DNA of 64,000 nt from Acidipropionibacterium thoenii DSM 20276 (GCF_000423445.1 NZ_AUHZ01000007.1:1-64000), one strand, 5' to 3'. Shown: positions 39,050-50,457, counted from the first letter of the stretch. The notes: generated by a model not told the origin, from the sequence alone. Program-made: numbers and translations.

Positions 39050-40594
39050 ATGATGCAGTCCCTCGATGTGGCGGCCCTGCCAGCACTGATGGTTCTGATC
39101 TCTGTCTGGCCGGTTCTCACCGTGGTGCTGGCGGTGGCGCTGGTGGTGTCCGGCGCCGGCGGTATCTGGTCCAGGCGTCGAGCGGGCGAACAACTGAGGG
39201 ATTCCCGCCGGGAACTCGACGACTCCCGGCAGGATCTCGACCGGCAGCGCGACCGGCTGGAGAATGACCTGAGCCGACGACGCGACGAGCTGGAGACAGA
39301 TCTGCGGGCCAGGCGGGACCGGCTCGAGGCGGAGTACCAGCAGCGTTCCCGGGCCATCGAGGAGGCCGACAGGCTCCGGCGGGCCGAACTTGCCGCCCAT
39401 CAGCAGGAGGCCAGCCGGGCTGCTGAACGGGCCGGCTCCGAACTCGCCCGGATCTCCGGGTTGACCGCCGACCGGGCCCGTCAGGAGTTGCTGGAGCGGG
39501 CCGAGGCGAGTTCGCGGGCCGAGGCTGAGGAGCTGGCCAGCAGGATCGAGGCCCAGGCCCGCCAGGGCGCCGAGAACTCCGCCCGGCGGGTGGTGGTCAC
39601 CGCCATCCAGAGGTGCGCCGGTGAGATCACCGCAGATTCCGTGGTCGCCACGGTGGACCTGCCCTCCGATGACATGAAGGGGCGGATCATCGGCCGAGAG
39701 GGTCGCAACATCCGCACCATCGAACAGGTCACCGGCACCACCGTGATCATCGACGACACGCCGGGCATCGTGCTGATCAGTTGTTTCGATCCGGTGCGCC
39801 GGGAGGTGGCCCGGCTCACCCTCGCCGATCTGGTCGGCGATGGCCGCATCCACCCCAGCCGGATCGAACAGGCCCACGACAGGGCGGTCTCCAGGATCGA
39901 GCAGATCTGCCTTGAGTCGGCCGACGAGGCGCTGCGCGCATTGTCCATCACCGATATGGCCTCGGGACTGCGCCCCATCCTCGGTTCGCTGCGGTTCCGG
40001 ACCTCCTACGGCCAGGACGTGCTGGCCCACAGCGTGGAGTGCGGTCAGCTGGCGGGGCTGATGGCCGCCGATCTGGGTGCCGATGTCGACACCTGCCGAC
40101 GGGCCGGTCTGTTGCACGACATCGGCAAGTCGCTGACCCCCCGGGTGACCGGCTCCCATGCCGCAGTGGGTGCCGAGTTGGCGCGGCGTCAAGGGGAGTC
40201 CCAGGCGGTGGTGCACGCCATCGCCGCCCACCACAACGAGCTCGAGCCCACCACCGTCGTGGACTTCCTCATCCAGGCTGCCGACGCGATATCGGCCTCC
40301 CGGCCCGGGGCCCGCAGGACCTCACTGGAGTCCCACATCGAGCGTCTGGAGGAGCTCGAGGAGTTGGCATCCGGGCATCCCGGAGTGGCGCGGGCCTTCG
40401 CCGTCCAGGCCGGTCGTGACCTGCGGGTGATGGTCGAGCCCGAGGAGGTTGACGACGCCGCCACCCGGGTGCTGGCCCGCCAGATCGCCTCCGAGGTGGG
40501 TGAGCGTGTTGCGGTACCCGGCCAGGTCAAGGTGACCGTCATTCGTGAGACCAGGGCGGTGGCGGTCACCGGTCAGTCCGACTCGGTGGACTAA
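39050..40594 (+). CDS. rny: Ribonuclease Y
   Basis: Membrane-anchored endoribonuclease that starts mRNA decay. 514 residues from ATG 39050 (GAGGGG seven bases before). Domains in order: N-terminal transmembrane segment (about residues 10-38), a long Arg/Glu/Asp coiled coil (about 45-165), a KH RNA-binding domain with GRIIGREGRNIRTIEQVTG, and an HD domain with AGLLHDIGKSLT as metal site and SHAAVGAELARR. In many actinobacteria this gene lies between recX and miaB, as here. Confidence 0.93.
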   Translation: MMQSLDVAALPALMVLISVWPVLTVVLAVALVVSGAGGIWSRRRAGEQLRDSRRELDDSRQDLDRQRDRLENDLSRRRDELETDLRARRDRLEAEYQQRSRAIEEADRLRRAELAAHQQEASRAAERAGSELARISGLTADRARQELLERAEASSRAEAEELASRIEAQARQGAENSARRVVVTAIQRCAGEITADSVVATVDLPSDDMKGRIIGREGRNIRTIEQVTGTTVIIDDTPGIVLISCFDPVRREVARLTLADLVGDGRIHPSRIEQAHDRAVSRIEQICLESADEALRALSITDMASGLRPILGSLRFRTSYGQDVLAHSVECGQLAGLMAADLGADVDTCRRAGLLHDIGKSLTPRVTGSHAAVGAELARRQGESQAVVHAIAAHHNELEPTTVVDFLIQAADAISASRPGARRTSLESHIERLEELEELASGHPGVARAFAVQAGRDLRVMVEPEEVDDAATRVLARQIASEVGERVAVPGQVKVTVIRETRAVAVTGQSDSVD

Positions 40595-40649
40595 GCAGCA
40601 GCCCGCTGGCCCCGCACTCCGTGAGGCGGGCCCGGGAGGTGCCGGGTGC

Positions 40650-41579
40650 TCAGATGCTGACTCCCCACTCGAAGTGGGCACTGTCCCCAGGTTCCAGGCG
40701 CAGCATCGAGTCGTGGGTGGGGCCCTCGTTGAAGGCATCCGGGCCGCAGCTCATCGGCTCCACGGCCATCGCTGTGCGGTACCAGGGTGTGAAGATCTGT
40801 GACCAGGGCAGGCCTGGACCGGCCCACAGCAGGCGATGGTGACGACCGGCCCGTACCTCGACCTGCCATCGCCGGCCCGCCACGGGGGAGTCGGTGAATG
40901 CGGTGTCGAGAGACCGACTGCCGAACTCCTGCTCCCCGTGCAGCTGGGCCGGTGTCCCCTCCACCGGCCTCAGCGCCACCGGAAGCAGTCGCTCATCGAC
41001 CTCCAGGTAGGTCGCGAACCCGGCGGAGACGCTCCACTGGTCGATCGGGATGCCGGCCATCACCAGATAGGGGTGGGCGGCGTAGCCCAACGGCACCGGG
41101 GTGGCACCGACATTGAGCGCCGAGACCTCGACGCGAAGCCCCTCCAGGCTGAGGTGATGGCTGAGGGTGAACCGAACCGATCCCGGCCAGCCCGGCTGAT
41201 CGAGCAGCAGCAGCGACTGGGTGATGCTGTCGGTGGTGAGTTCCGCCAGATTCCAGGCCAGCCACCGGGTGAGTCCGTGGATCGCATTGTGGTGGTTCTG
41301 CTCGTTGATCGCCAGCTGCCGGAGGTCGCCGTCGAAGAGATAGCGGCCGTCGCGGATTCGATTGGGCCAGGGCAGCAGATGTTGGCCGCGGGCCCCTTCC
41401 GGCGACTCCTCGGCGCCGAAGGACAGCAGCAGATCCTCCCCATCGAAGGTGAGACTGCGCAGGGTCGCCCCCTGCTCGCAGATGACGGCCCGGTAGCCGC
41501 CCGAGGTGATCTCGTGTTGTCGGCCGGTGGGGTGCACGGCGTCGGTCACGGATTCGGCCATTGAGTCCATGACCATCAC
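40650..41579 (-). CDS. Aldose 1-epimerase family protein
   Basis: Galactose-mutarotase-like enzyme interconverting sugar anomers. About 306-309 residues (ATG 41579 or 41570). Active-site residues: His in NHHNAIHGLTR, His in GYAAHPYLVM and Glu in AMAVEPMSCGPDAFN; also LLPWPNRIRDGRY and the substrate Asp in SLDTAFTD. The GalM-type core is intact, but substrate is not predictable. It points against both neighbours (rny and miaB), so it is a single-gene insertion into the core block. Confidence 0.85.
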   Translation of the reverse strand: MMVMDSMAESVTDAVHPTGRQHEITSGGYRAVICEQGATLRSLTFDGEDLLLSFGAEESPEGARGQHLLPWPNRIRDGRYLFDGDLRQLAINEQNHHNAIHGLTRWLAWNLAELTTDSITQSLLLLDQPGWPGSVRFTLSHHLSLEGLRVEVSALNVGATPVPLGYAAHPYLVMAGIPIDQWSVSAGFATYLEVDERLLPVALRPVEGTPAQLHGEQEFGSRSLDTAFTDSPVAGRRWQVEVRAGRHHRLLWAGPGLPWSQIFTPWYRTAMAVEPMSCGPDAFNEGPTHDSMLRLEPGDSAHFEWGVSI

Positions 41580-41683
41580 TCTAGAGGGAAGTGGCGTCGT
41601 CGAGATGGCCCGACGCTGCGAACCTGCCGGGCACCCGGGAACGGGGGTGTCCGGGACGATGGGACGAGGTGGCGGTGGACAGG

Positions 41684-41689
41684 TACAGT
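41684..41689 (+). promoter_or_regulatory. -10 element TACAGT nine bases before the miaB ATG
   Basis: TACAGT fits TAnnnT and ends nine bases before ATG 41699. No AGGAG-type site is present between them. Confidence 0.4.
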
Positions 41690-41698
41690 GTGGGCGCT

Positions 41699-43201
41699 AT
41701 GACCCAGACAGATTCCCCCAGCCACCGGCGGCCCACCTACCGGGTCGTCACCTACGGGTGCCAGATGAATGTCCACGACTCCGAGCGGATCGCCGGACTC
41801 ATGGAGTCGGCGGGCTACGTCCCCGATCCGCGAACCGGAAGCCTGGAACCGGCCGACGTCGTCGTCTTCAACACCTGCGCGGTCCGTGAGAACGCCGACA
41901 ACCGGCTCTACGGAACACTGGGACACATGGCCTCGGTCAAGGCCGCCAATCCCGGGATGCGGCTGGCGGTCGGCGGCTGCATGGCTCAGAAGGACAAGCA
42001 GTTGGTCGCCGAGCGCGCCCCCTGGGTCGATGTCGTCTTCGGCACCCACAATCTCGGTTCGCTGCCAGCGCTGCTGGCTCGCTCCCGGGCGCTGGAGGAG
42101 GCCCAGGTCGAGATCAAGGAGTCCCTCCAGACCTTCCCCAGCGACCTGCCGACCCACCGCGAGTCGGCCTACTCGGCGTGGGTGTCCATCTCGGTCGGGT
42201 GCAACAACACCTGCACCTTCTGCATCGTGCCGCAGTTGCGCGGCAAGGAGACCGACCGGCGTCCGGCAGACATCCTGGCCGAGATCCGCGCCCTGGTCGA
42301 CGAGGGGGTTCAGGAGATCACTCTGCTGGGCCAGAACGTCAACTCCTACGGAGTCCAGTTCGGCGACCGGGGCGCCTTCGCCAAGCTGCTGCGGGCCTGC
42401 GGGCGGATCGACGGGCTGGAGCGGGTGAGGTTCACCTCTCCGCACCCCGCCGCCTTCACCGACGACGTCATCGAGGCGATGGCCGAGACGCCGAATGTGA
42501 TGCCCAGTCTCCACATGCCCCTGCAGTCCGGCTCGGACAAGGTGCTGCGCGAGATGCGGCGCTCCTACCGCAGCACGAGGTTCCTGGGGATCCTCGACCG
42601 GGTCCGCGCCGCGATGCCTCAGGCGGCCATCACCACCGACATCATCGTCGGCTTCCCCGGCGAGACCGAGGCCGACTTCGCCGAGACGATGAGAGTCGTC
42701 GAACAGGCGCGGTTCTCGGCCGCCTACACCTTCGAGTACTCGATCCGGCCGGGCACACCAGCCGGTGAGATGACCAACCAGGTGCCCGCGCAGGTCGTCC
42801 AGGAGCGTTACGAGCGCCTGGTGGCCCTGGTCGATGAGATCTCCTGGCAGGAGAACCGCAAGCTGGAGGGCAGCACCGCCGAGGTGATGTTCTCGGCCGG
42901 GGAGGGTCGTAAGGACCGCGCCACCCACCGGGTCACCGGACGGGGTCGGGACAACCGGTTGATCCATGTCGGGTTGGCCCCGGGCCAGCAGCGGCCACGG
43001 CCCGGTGACATCGGCACCGTCAGGATCGGACGGGGCGCCCCCCACCACCTGATGGCCGACGGCGGTCTCATCGATCTGCGTCGTACCCGTGGCGGAGATG
43101 CCTGGCAGGCCAGGCATCAGGCCCCCGATCCGGTCAGCTCGCCGGCCGCTGCCGGTGCGGTCACCCTGGGAATGCCGGGGATCGGAGCCCCGAGGGACTG
43201 A
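41699..43201 (+). CDS. miaB: tRNA-2-methylthio-N6-isopentenyladenosine synthase MiaB
   Basis: Radical-SAM methylthiotransferase completing ms2i6A37 on tRNAs reading UNN codons, after MiaA, which is encoded just downstream. 500 residues. UPF0004 domain cysteines in [29 protein letters not shown] and VGGCMAQKD; radical-SAM triad [11 protein letters not shown] near residue 165; [14 protein letters not shown] and the TRAM domain at the end. ATG 41699; the open frame upstream is not conserved. Ends before a strong hairpin. Confidence 0.95.
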   Translation: MTQTDSPSHRRPTYRVVTYGCQMNVHDSERIAGLMESAGYVPDPRTGSLEPADVVVFNTCAVRENADNRLYGTLGHMASVKAANPGMRLAVGGCMAQKDKQLVAERAPWVDVVFGTHNLGSLPALLARSRALEEAQVEIKESLQTFPSDLPTHRESAYSAWVSISVGCNNTCTFCIVPQLRGKETDRRPADILAEIRALVDEGVQEITLLGQNVNSYGVQFGDRGAFAKLLRACGRIDGLERVRFTSPHPAAFTDDVIEAMAETPNVMPSLHMPLQSGSDKVLREMRRSYRSTRFLGILDRVRAAMPQAAITTDIIVGFPGETEADFAETMRVVEQARFSAAYTFEYSIRPGTPAGEMTNQVPAQVVQERYERLVALVDEISWQENRKLEGSTAEVMFSAGEGRKDRATHRVTGRGRDNRLIHVGLAPGQQRPRPGDIGTVRIGRGAPHHLMADGGLIDLRRTRGGDAWQARHQAPDPVSSPAAAGAVTLGMPGIGAPRD

Positions 43202-43222
43202 GCCCGATCCGGCCGGGTATGA

Positions 43223-43257
43223 CAGAGGGGCGACAGCGATGTGCTGTCGCCCCTCTG
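43223..43257. terminator. Strong stem-loop after miaB, likely bidirectional terminator
   Basis: CAGAGGGGCGACAGC (43223-43237) pairs perfectly with GCTGTCGCCCCTCTG (43243-43257) around the loop GATGT: 15 base pairs. It lies between the convergent ends of miaB and the small minus-strand gene. No T tract follows. Confidence 0.85.
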
Positions 43258-43341
43258 CCGTGTCAACGGGCGGGCCTCCACCGAAGCGGAACCGCCGGAA
43301 GACACCTCGTGAGATCAGGGAACCGTGGACGGAGCGGAAAC

Positions 43342-43542
43342 TCAGAGGTTTCCGGTCTGCTTCTTCACAGCGTCCTGGGCTGCATCGACCTGACTGGCGA
43401 ACTTGCCACCGGTGACTGAGTCAACCTTGTCACCTGCGGTGTCCACTGCCTTGTCGATCTGGTCCTCGTGGCTGTTGACGGCGTCCTTGATCTGATCCTG
43501 ATGTGTGATCACGGCGTCCTTCGCCTTGTCAAAGAGTCCCAT
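43342..43542 (-). CDS. MT0933-like antitoxin family small protein
   Basis: 66-residue charged protein: MGLFDKAKDAVITHQDQIKD, then AVDTAGDKVDSVTGGKFASQVDAAQDAVK. The GLFDKAK start and the D-K-x-TGGKFASQVD core are those of the actinobacterial MT0933/Rv0909-like antitoxin family. The ATG at 43542 has a very strong GGAGGGAGGGG site. No toxin gene adjoins it: both neighbours are tRNA-modification genes on the other strand. It may be an orphan or act in stress; the antitoxin label is a family name only. Confidence 0.75.
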   Translation of the reverse strand: MGLFDKAKDAVITHQDQIKDAVNSHEDQIDKAVDTAGDKVDSVTGGKFASQVDAAQDAVKKQTGNL

Positions 43543-43710
43543 AGGCCCCTCCCTCCTCGGGGATTCACCCCGTTCGGTTGGATACAGTGTCCTCACACTC
43601 GGCCCCGAGGGCAAGAGCAGGACCCCAGATCTCTCAGAAATTGAGACGATTACGAGAGCCGAGGCAGGACAGTGGGCGACGGCACGTCGGTACGGGAGGT
43701 CGCAGGGGCT

Positions 43711-44646
43711 ATGCCTGAGGTGATCGCCATCCTCGGACCGACTGCCAGCGGAAAGTCCCGGCTGGCAGTGGAGCTCGCCCGCCGGCTCAGCGGCGAAGGA
43801 AGGCCGGCTGAGATCGTCAACGCCGACTCGATGCTGGTCTACCGGGGGATGGACATCGGCACCGCCAAACCCGACGCCGGTGAGCTCGAGAGGGTGCGCC
43901 ACCATCTGGTCGACATCCTCGAGGTCACCCAGAGTTCCTCGATAGCCCTCATCCAGAACCTCGCCAGACGAGCGATCGAGGACTGCCTGGCCCGCGGAGT
44001 CGTGCCCCTGGTGGTGGGCGGATCGGCGCTGTACAGCCGGGCGGTCCTCGACGAGCTGGAGATACCTCCCACCGACCCCTCGATCCGGGCCCGGCTGGAG
44101 GACGAGCTGGAGCAGCTCGGTTCCGAGCAGATGCACCGTCGGCTCGCCGAGCTCGACCCGGCGGCAGCGGCGGCCATCCTGCCGGGCAACGGACGGCGCA
44201 TCGTGCGGGCCCTGGAGGTCATCGAACTCACCGGATCCTTCTCGGCGAGGATGCCGCAGGGCCGCTTCCACTACCCGGGCACCCTCGAGATCGGACTGAC
44301 CATGTCGCGAGAGGATCTGGACTCCCGCATCGAGCAGCGGGTCGACCTGATGTGGCGCCGCGGCCTGGTCGCCGAGGTGCGCGGACTGGTCGACCACGGC
44401 CTGCGCGAGGGGCGCACGGCATCGCGGGCGCTGGGCTACCGACAGGTGATGAGCATGCTCGATGGCCGGATCGACGAGCGCCAGGCCCGGCTGGACACCG
44501 TGGTGCGCACTCGCAGGTTCGCCCGCAAACAGCTGATGTGGTACCGCCGCGATCCCAGGATCCGGTGGTTCGAGGCACTGGATGGGTGTCTGGCCGAGAA
44601 GGTGCTGGCCGCGCTGGCCGATGTTGACCAGGACGGCCGACCTTGA
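43711..44646 (+). CDS. miaA: tRNA dimethylallyltransferase MiaA
   Basis: Adds the isopentenyl group to A37 of tRNA, the substrate for MiaB. 311 residues from ATG 43711 (AGGGG upstream). P-loop ILGPTASGKSRLAVELA, VNADSMLVYRGMDIGTAKP, VVGGSALYSRAVLDEL (the GGTGLY-like loop) and the tRNA-binding end ALGYRQVMSMLDG with TRRFARKQLMWYRRDPRI. dapF begins right at its end. Confidence 0.94.
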   Translation: MPEVIAILGPTASGKSRLAVELARRLSGEGRPAEIVNADSMLVYRGMDIGTAKPDAGELERVRHHLVDILEVTQSSSIALIQNLARRAIEDCLARGVVPLVVGGSALYSRAVLDELEIPPTDPSIRARLEDELEQLGSEQMHRRLAELDPAAAAAILPGNGRRIVRALEVIELTGSFSARMPQGRFHYPGTLEIGLTMSREDLDSRIEQRVDLMWRRGLVAEVRGLVDHGLREGRTASRALGYRQVMSMLDGRIDERQARLDTVVRTRRFARKQLMWYRRDPRIRWFEALDGCLAEKVLAALADVDQDGRP

Positions 44647-44678
44647 CCATCGCGGTGGGTCGCGCTGAGATGGGGGGC

Positions 44679-45509
44679 ATGCGGACCATTCAGTTCTCGA
44701 AGGGACAGGGCACCGGCAACGACTTCGTCATCATTCTCGACAGGCCAGGCATGCTCAACCTCTCGGCCGGGCAGGTCCAGTGGTTGTGCGATCGGCGTTT
44801 CGGGGTCGGTGGCGACGGCCTGATGCGCGCCACCCGGGCAGGTGCCATCGAGGACTGGACGGGCGACCCCGACCAGTGGTTCATGGACTACCGCAACGCC
44901 GACGGCTCGATCGCCGAGATGTGCGGCAACGGTCTGAGGGTGTTCGGGGAGTACCTGTCCGAACAGGGCCTGATCACCGGCCACGAGGTCGACGTCGCAA
45001 CCCGCGCCGGCGTCAAGCACGTCGTCGTGCACGGGAACGGGATGGTCACCGCCGACGTCGGCACCGCCGCGGCGCGACCGGACCAGGTGAGTGTGACCCT
45101 GGACGGGCGGCGCTGGCCGGCCACCCCCGTCGACGTCGGCAACCCGCACGCCGTGGTGCTGCTAGGGCCCGAGGACGACCTGGACTCGCTGCCGGTGGAC
45201 AGCCAGCCCGGCTGGGAGCCGGAGGAGGCCTTCAGCCACGGTGTCAATATCGAGTTCGTCGACCTGGTGGAACCCGGTCACGTCCGGATGAGGGTCCACG
45301 AGAGAGGGGTGGGGGAGACGCTGTCATGTGGCACCGGGACGGTCGCGGTGGCTGTCGCGATGACCGGGCACACCGGTCACCAGGGGCCGTGGACCGTCGA
45401 CGTGCCAGGCGGCAGGGTCACCGTCGAGAAGGCCGCAGACCACTACCGGCTCACCGGTCCGGCGGTCATCCAGGTCCGCGGTCAGGTCAACGAGCCCGAT
45501 GTCGGCTGA
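44679..45509 (+). CDS. dapF: Diaminopimelate epimerase
   Basis: Converts LL- to meso-diaminopimelate for peptidoglycan and lysine. 276 residues. The two catalytic cysteines are in AEMCGNGLRVFGEYL and TLSCGTGTVAVAVA; the start FSKGQGTGNDFVII is standard. ATG 44679 fits the family start; the frame opens earlier, with an in-frame TTG at 44643 overlapping miaA. Position between miaA and hflX is the usual actinobacterial order. Some propionibacteria have LL-DAP walls, so active DapF here may serve mainly lysine synthesis. Confidence 0.94.
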   Translation: MRTIQFSKGQGTGNDFVIILDRPGMLNLSAGQVQWLCDRRFGVGGDGLMRATRAGAIEDWTGDPDQWFMDYRNADGSIAEMCGNGLRVFGEYLSEQGLITGHEVDVATRAGVKHVVVHGNGMVTADVGTAAARPDQVSVTLDGRRWPATPVDVGNPHAVVLLGPEDDLDSLPVDSQPGWEPEEAFSHGVNIEFVDLVEPGHVRMRVHERGVGETLSCGTGTVAVAVAMTGHTGHQGPWTVDVPGGRVTVEKAADHYRLTGPAVIQVRGQVNEPDVG

Positions 45510-45595
45510 GCTGGTCGCTGCCCGCGGCCGGTGAGCTGGGAGACCGCCGGCCGGGCCCGGTGTTGGCGAGCCGGGTCAGTCGTGGAAAGCTGTCA

Positions 45596-47100
<1,505 letters not shown>

Positions 47101-47104
<4 letters not shown>

Positions 47105-49152
47105 GCGCGGCGACCCCGGCCGCCGAGGACTCGGATCCGGCCTACCGGCAGCTGCTGGATGCCGCGGTCGCCGGGATCGGCGGGAGTCCCAGAACCGGAC
47201 AGCTGAGGATGGCCGAGGCCCTCGACCGGGCGATCGACGAGAAGATCCACCTGTTGGTGCAGGCCGGCACCGGTACCGGCAAGTCCTTGGGCTATCTGGC
47301 GCCGGCGCTGGCCAGGGCGGTCCGCGACGACGTCACGGTGGTGGTCGCCACCGCCACCCTGGCGCTCCAGGCGCAGCTGGCCCACAAGGACATTCCGGCG
47401 GCGGTCAGGGCCGCCGGGAAGGTCCTGGCGCGTACCCCCCGCACCGCAGTGCTCAAGGGGCGCTCCAACCACGCCTGCCTGCTGAAGGTGCGCGAGGGAG
47501 TCCGGCCGGACCAGGACGCCCTGGTCAGCGGTGGCGAACTGGTGAGCCGTGACGACAGCTCGGCCGGCCGATCCGCCGGCGCGGTGGACTCCGAGTCCCG
47601 GTTGGGGGCCGAGGTGGTGATGCTGCGCGAGTGGGCCGAGGACCAGGCCGGGCGCAGCCTGCTCGGCGACCGCGACGACGCCCCCGATCACTCCCCGAGG
47701 GCCTGGTCGCAGGTATCGGTGCCGGCACGGGAGTGCCTGGGCAACCGCTGCCCCTATGTCGAGGAGTGCCTCTTCGAGAAGGCCAGGGAGAAGGCCCGGC
47801 AGGCCGACCTGATCGTCACCAACCACGCCCTGCTGGCCATCGATGCACTCAACGATGGCAGCGTGCTGCCCGAGCACGAGGTCGTCATCATCGACGAGGC
47901 CCATGAGGTGGTCGACCGGTTCACCGGAGCCGCCTCGGCGCTGCTCACCCCCACCCTGGTCACCGCAGTCGGCAGACGCGCAGCCACCTGGCTCGACGAT
48001 GACCTGGCTGCCGATCTGCTCGGTCAGGCGGACCTGCTGCACGAGGCCCTGGAGGCCACCGAGCCCGGCCGGGTCACCGACCCCGGCGCCGGTCTCATCG
48101 TCGCCGCCCAGAGCCTGCGCGATCTGGCCAGGAGCGCCGTCTCGGCCCTGGGACGCAGTGATGACGGTGAGGAGGCCGGCGGGGACCCCGAGCGTGTCCA
48201 GGCCCAGGGGGCGGTCCGCGAGGTCTTCGAGGTGGCCGAGCGGATCGCCGCGCTGTCGGCCGCCGACGTGGTCTGGATCAGCGAGTCGGAGTACACCGGA
48301 CGCGCCGCCCAGGTGGCACCGCTCAAGGTGGCCGGGCTGCTGAGGTCCAGCGTGCTGGCGGGGGCCACCACCATCCTCACCTCGGCCACCCTCAGGATCG
48401 GCGGGGAGTTCACCTCGGCCGCCCGGGATGTCGGCCTGCAACCGGGCGAACGGGTCGACGACACGCCCGAGATTCTCCAGACCGAGATGGCCTGGCGAGG
48501 CATCGACGTCGGCTCCCCCTTCGACTATCACTCCCAGGGCATCCTCTATGTCGGGCGCGAGCTGCCGAAGCCCAGCCGCGACGGCATCGGCGAGGAGGCC
48601 TTGGAGGACCTGGCCGAACTCGTCTGGGCTGCCGGTGGCCGCACCCTCGGCCTGTTCGCCTCCCAGCGCAACGCGGTGCGCGCCGCCGAGCAGCTGCGCA
48701 AGTCCCTGCCCAGGATCCCGGTGCTGTGCCAGGGGGAGGGGCATCTGGCGGGGCTCACCCGCCAGTTCATCGAGGACCCGGCCACCTGTCTGTTCGGCAC
48801 TCTGTCGCTGTGGCAGGGGGTCGACGTGCCAGGAGACACCTGCCGCCTCGTCATCATCGACAAGATCCCCTTCCCCCGCCCCGATGACCCGCTGATGCAG
48901 GCGCGCAGCCAGGCGGTCGCGCAGGCCGGGGGCAATGGATTCATGACCGTCTCGGCCGGACATGCGGCACTGCTGCTGGCCCAGGGATCCGGACGCCTGA
49001 TCCGACGCGCCGAGGACAGGGGAGTGGTGGCCGTGCTGGATCCCCGTCTGGTGACGGCCCGATACGGCTCCTTCCTGCGTGCCTCGATGCCGCCGTTCTG
49101 GACCACCACCGACCGCGAGGTCGCGATCGGGGCGCTCAGGAGGCTCAGCTGA
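47101..49152 (+). CDS. dinG: DinG/XPD-family ATP-dependent DNA helicase
   Basis: 5'-3' superfamily 2 helicase with an iron-sulfur cluster, resolving R-loops or damage structures. 683 residues. Walker A VQAGTGTGKSLGYLAPAL; cluster cysteines in SNHACLLKVRE and CLGNRCPYVEECLF (C-x4-C-x5-C pattern); DEAH box VIIDEAHEVV; motif VI GSGRLIRRAEDRGVVAVLDPR. GTG overlaps the hflX stop (GTGA), so the two are co-translated. The next actinobacterial neighbour, lexA, is not found beyond it. Confidence 0.92.
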
Positions 49153-49302
49153 GCCCAGCGGTTCGACCCCTTTGTCATCCCTTGGCGGCGGCTCTGCTGG
49201 CGCCGGCCAGGCGTCGAGGAGGCCGAAAAGTGTCAGTCCCCCTCGGTTGGATGGAGTCATGTCCTCGGCGGATGGCCGGGAATCTGACGAAGGAGCACTC
49301 CG

Positions 49303-49653
49303 ATGAGCGTTCAACAGCGTGTGTGGGAGCAGGATCGGGCCGGGCAGCAGACCGGCCAGGTGATCGTGGGCCCGTGGCCGGGGATCGAGGAGATCCTCGA
49401 GGAGTCCGAGCCCGCCGTGATGATCAACCGGCGGGAGTTGGCAGCCGCCGGCCCGGTGACGGCCGGCGCCGGGTCGGCCGGTGTGCTGTCGCCAGCGGCG
49501 CTGCCGCGCCGGGCTCCCGCGGTTCGCCAGGGGCGAATCGACGAGGATCTGGTGTGGAATGTCGTGATGGCTGCTGTGCTGTCGCTGATGGCGTTGGCCA
49601 CAGCGGTGGGGCTGTGGCAGCTCTTCCAGGTCTCCGGCGGCCTGGCAGGCTGA
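49303..49653 (+). CDS. Small membrane protein, function unknown
   Basis: 116 residues; not recognised. The first 80 residues are soluble and hydrophilic (Gln, Glu, Arg), then DEDLVWNVVMAAVLSLMALATAVGLWQLFQV gives one transmembrane helix near residues 84-108. ATG 49303 has GAAGGAG upstream. In many actinobacteria a LysM wall-binding protein sits at this place between lexA and nrdR; no LysM motif can be seen here, but the size and the single helix could be a reduced relative. Confident as a gene because of the ribosome site and codon pattern. Confidence 0.65.
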   Translation: MSVQQRVWEQDRAGQQTGQVIVGPWPGIEEILEESEPAVMINRRELAAAGPVTAGAGSAGVLSPAALPRRAPAVRQGRIDEDLVWNVVMAAVLSLMALATAVGLWQLFQVSGGLAG

Positions 49654-49737
49654 CCGGCCGGTGTGGCCAAGAGGGCGTGGTCGGTGCCTGAGGTGGTGCT
49701 GCGGGGCAGATCCGGCCGAGAGGGAGAATGGCGATTG

Positions 49738-49785
49738 CCACTAGATCTAGTGTCGATCACGACACGCCGAGACTAGACCTAGTGA
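49738..49785. promoter_or_regulatory. Pair of NrdR boxes upstream of nrdR
   Basis: Box 1, CCACTAGATCTAGTGT (49738-49753), contains a perfect 14-base palindrome; box 2 is AGACTAGACCTAGTGA (49770-49785). By eye they match the NrdR consensus acaCwAtATaTwGtgt at 13 and 11 of 16 positions. Their centres are 32 bases apart, the three-turn spacing typical for NrdR. They end 71 bases before the nrdR ATG. Confidence 0.85.
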
Positions 49786-49856
49786 AATTCCGAGGTATTG
49801 TGTGTGCACGCACGAGGTACGTGCAGAGCCTGGGTCCAGGATGAGGAGGTGCCCCG

Positions 49857-50390
49857 ATGAGGTGTCCATTCTGTCAGCACGACGACTCCCGGGTCCTGGA
49901 CTCGAGGGTCTGTGAGGACGGCCTGGCGATCCGTCGGCGTCGGCAGTGCCCGGTGTGCGAGCGCAGATTCACCACCATCGAACGGATGCAGATGGTGATC
50001 GTCAAGAAGGACGGCTCGGAGGAGCCGTTCAGCCGGGAGAAGGTCGTCTCCGGGGTCCGCAAGGCCTGCAAGGGCCGCCCGGTCAGCGACGCCGACCTGG
50101 CCCGCCTGGGCCAGCGGGTCGAGGACGCGCTGCGGGCCGGGGGAAGCTCCGAGATCCCCAGCGATCAGGTCGGCCTGGCCATTCTGCCGCCGCTGCGGGA
50201 ACTCGACCCGATCGCCTACCTGAGGTTCGCCTCGGTCTACCGGCACTACGAGACGATTGACGACTTCATCCTGGAGATCGAGCGGTTGAGGGCCGAGAGC
50301 AGCGACGACCCGTCGGATTCCGGCGGCAGGCCGCTGGCGGCCCAGGTCCCCGGGTCCGGAGGGGACATGGCCAACCAGCCGTTGTTCTGA
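49857..50390 (+). CDS. nrdR: Transcriptional repressor NrdR
   Basis: Zinc-ribbon and ATP-cone repressor of ribonucleotide reductase genes; senses ATP/dATP. 177 residues, longer than the usual 150-155 because of a Ser/Gly-rich tail. Zinc ribbon [17 protein letters not shown] with [13 protein letters not shown], then the ATP-cone [18 protein letters not shown] with KAC and the [19 protein letters not shown] end. ATG 49857 follows AGGAGG. It carries its own operator boxes and precedes nrdJ by 136 bases. Confidence 0.95.
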   Translation: MRCPFCQHDDSRVLDSRVCEDGLAIRRRRQCPVCERRFTTIERMQMVIVKKDGSEEPFSREKVVSGVRKACKGRPVSDADLARLGQRVEDALRAGGSSEIPSDQVGLAILPPLRELDPIAYLRFASVYRHYETIDDFILEIERLRAESSDDPSDSGGRPLAAQVPGSGGDMANQPLF

Positions 50391-50457
50391 GTCGGCAGGT
50401 CCACAAGCCCGCGGAGCAACGGCGAAGGCCGGATGCGCCGTCATCACAGCACAAGGA

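Noticed and set aside
40595-40649. Terminator between convergent rny and the aldose epimerase gene
   Set aside because: The best stem (GGCCCCGC with GCGGGCCC) has an internal mismatch and no T tract; not strong enough to annotate.
43503-43512. TGATCA-centred palindrome in the small antitoxin-like gene as a regulatory site
   Set aside because: Too short and inside coding sequence; expected by chance.
44780-45595. Upstream extension of hflX across dapF
   Set aside because: An alternative frame of dapF; HflX similarity begins only after ATG 45596.
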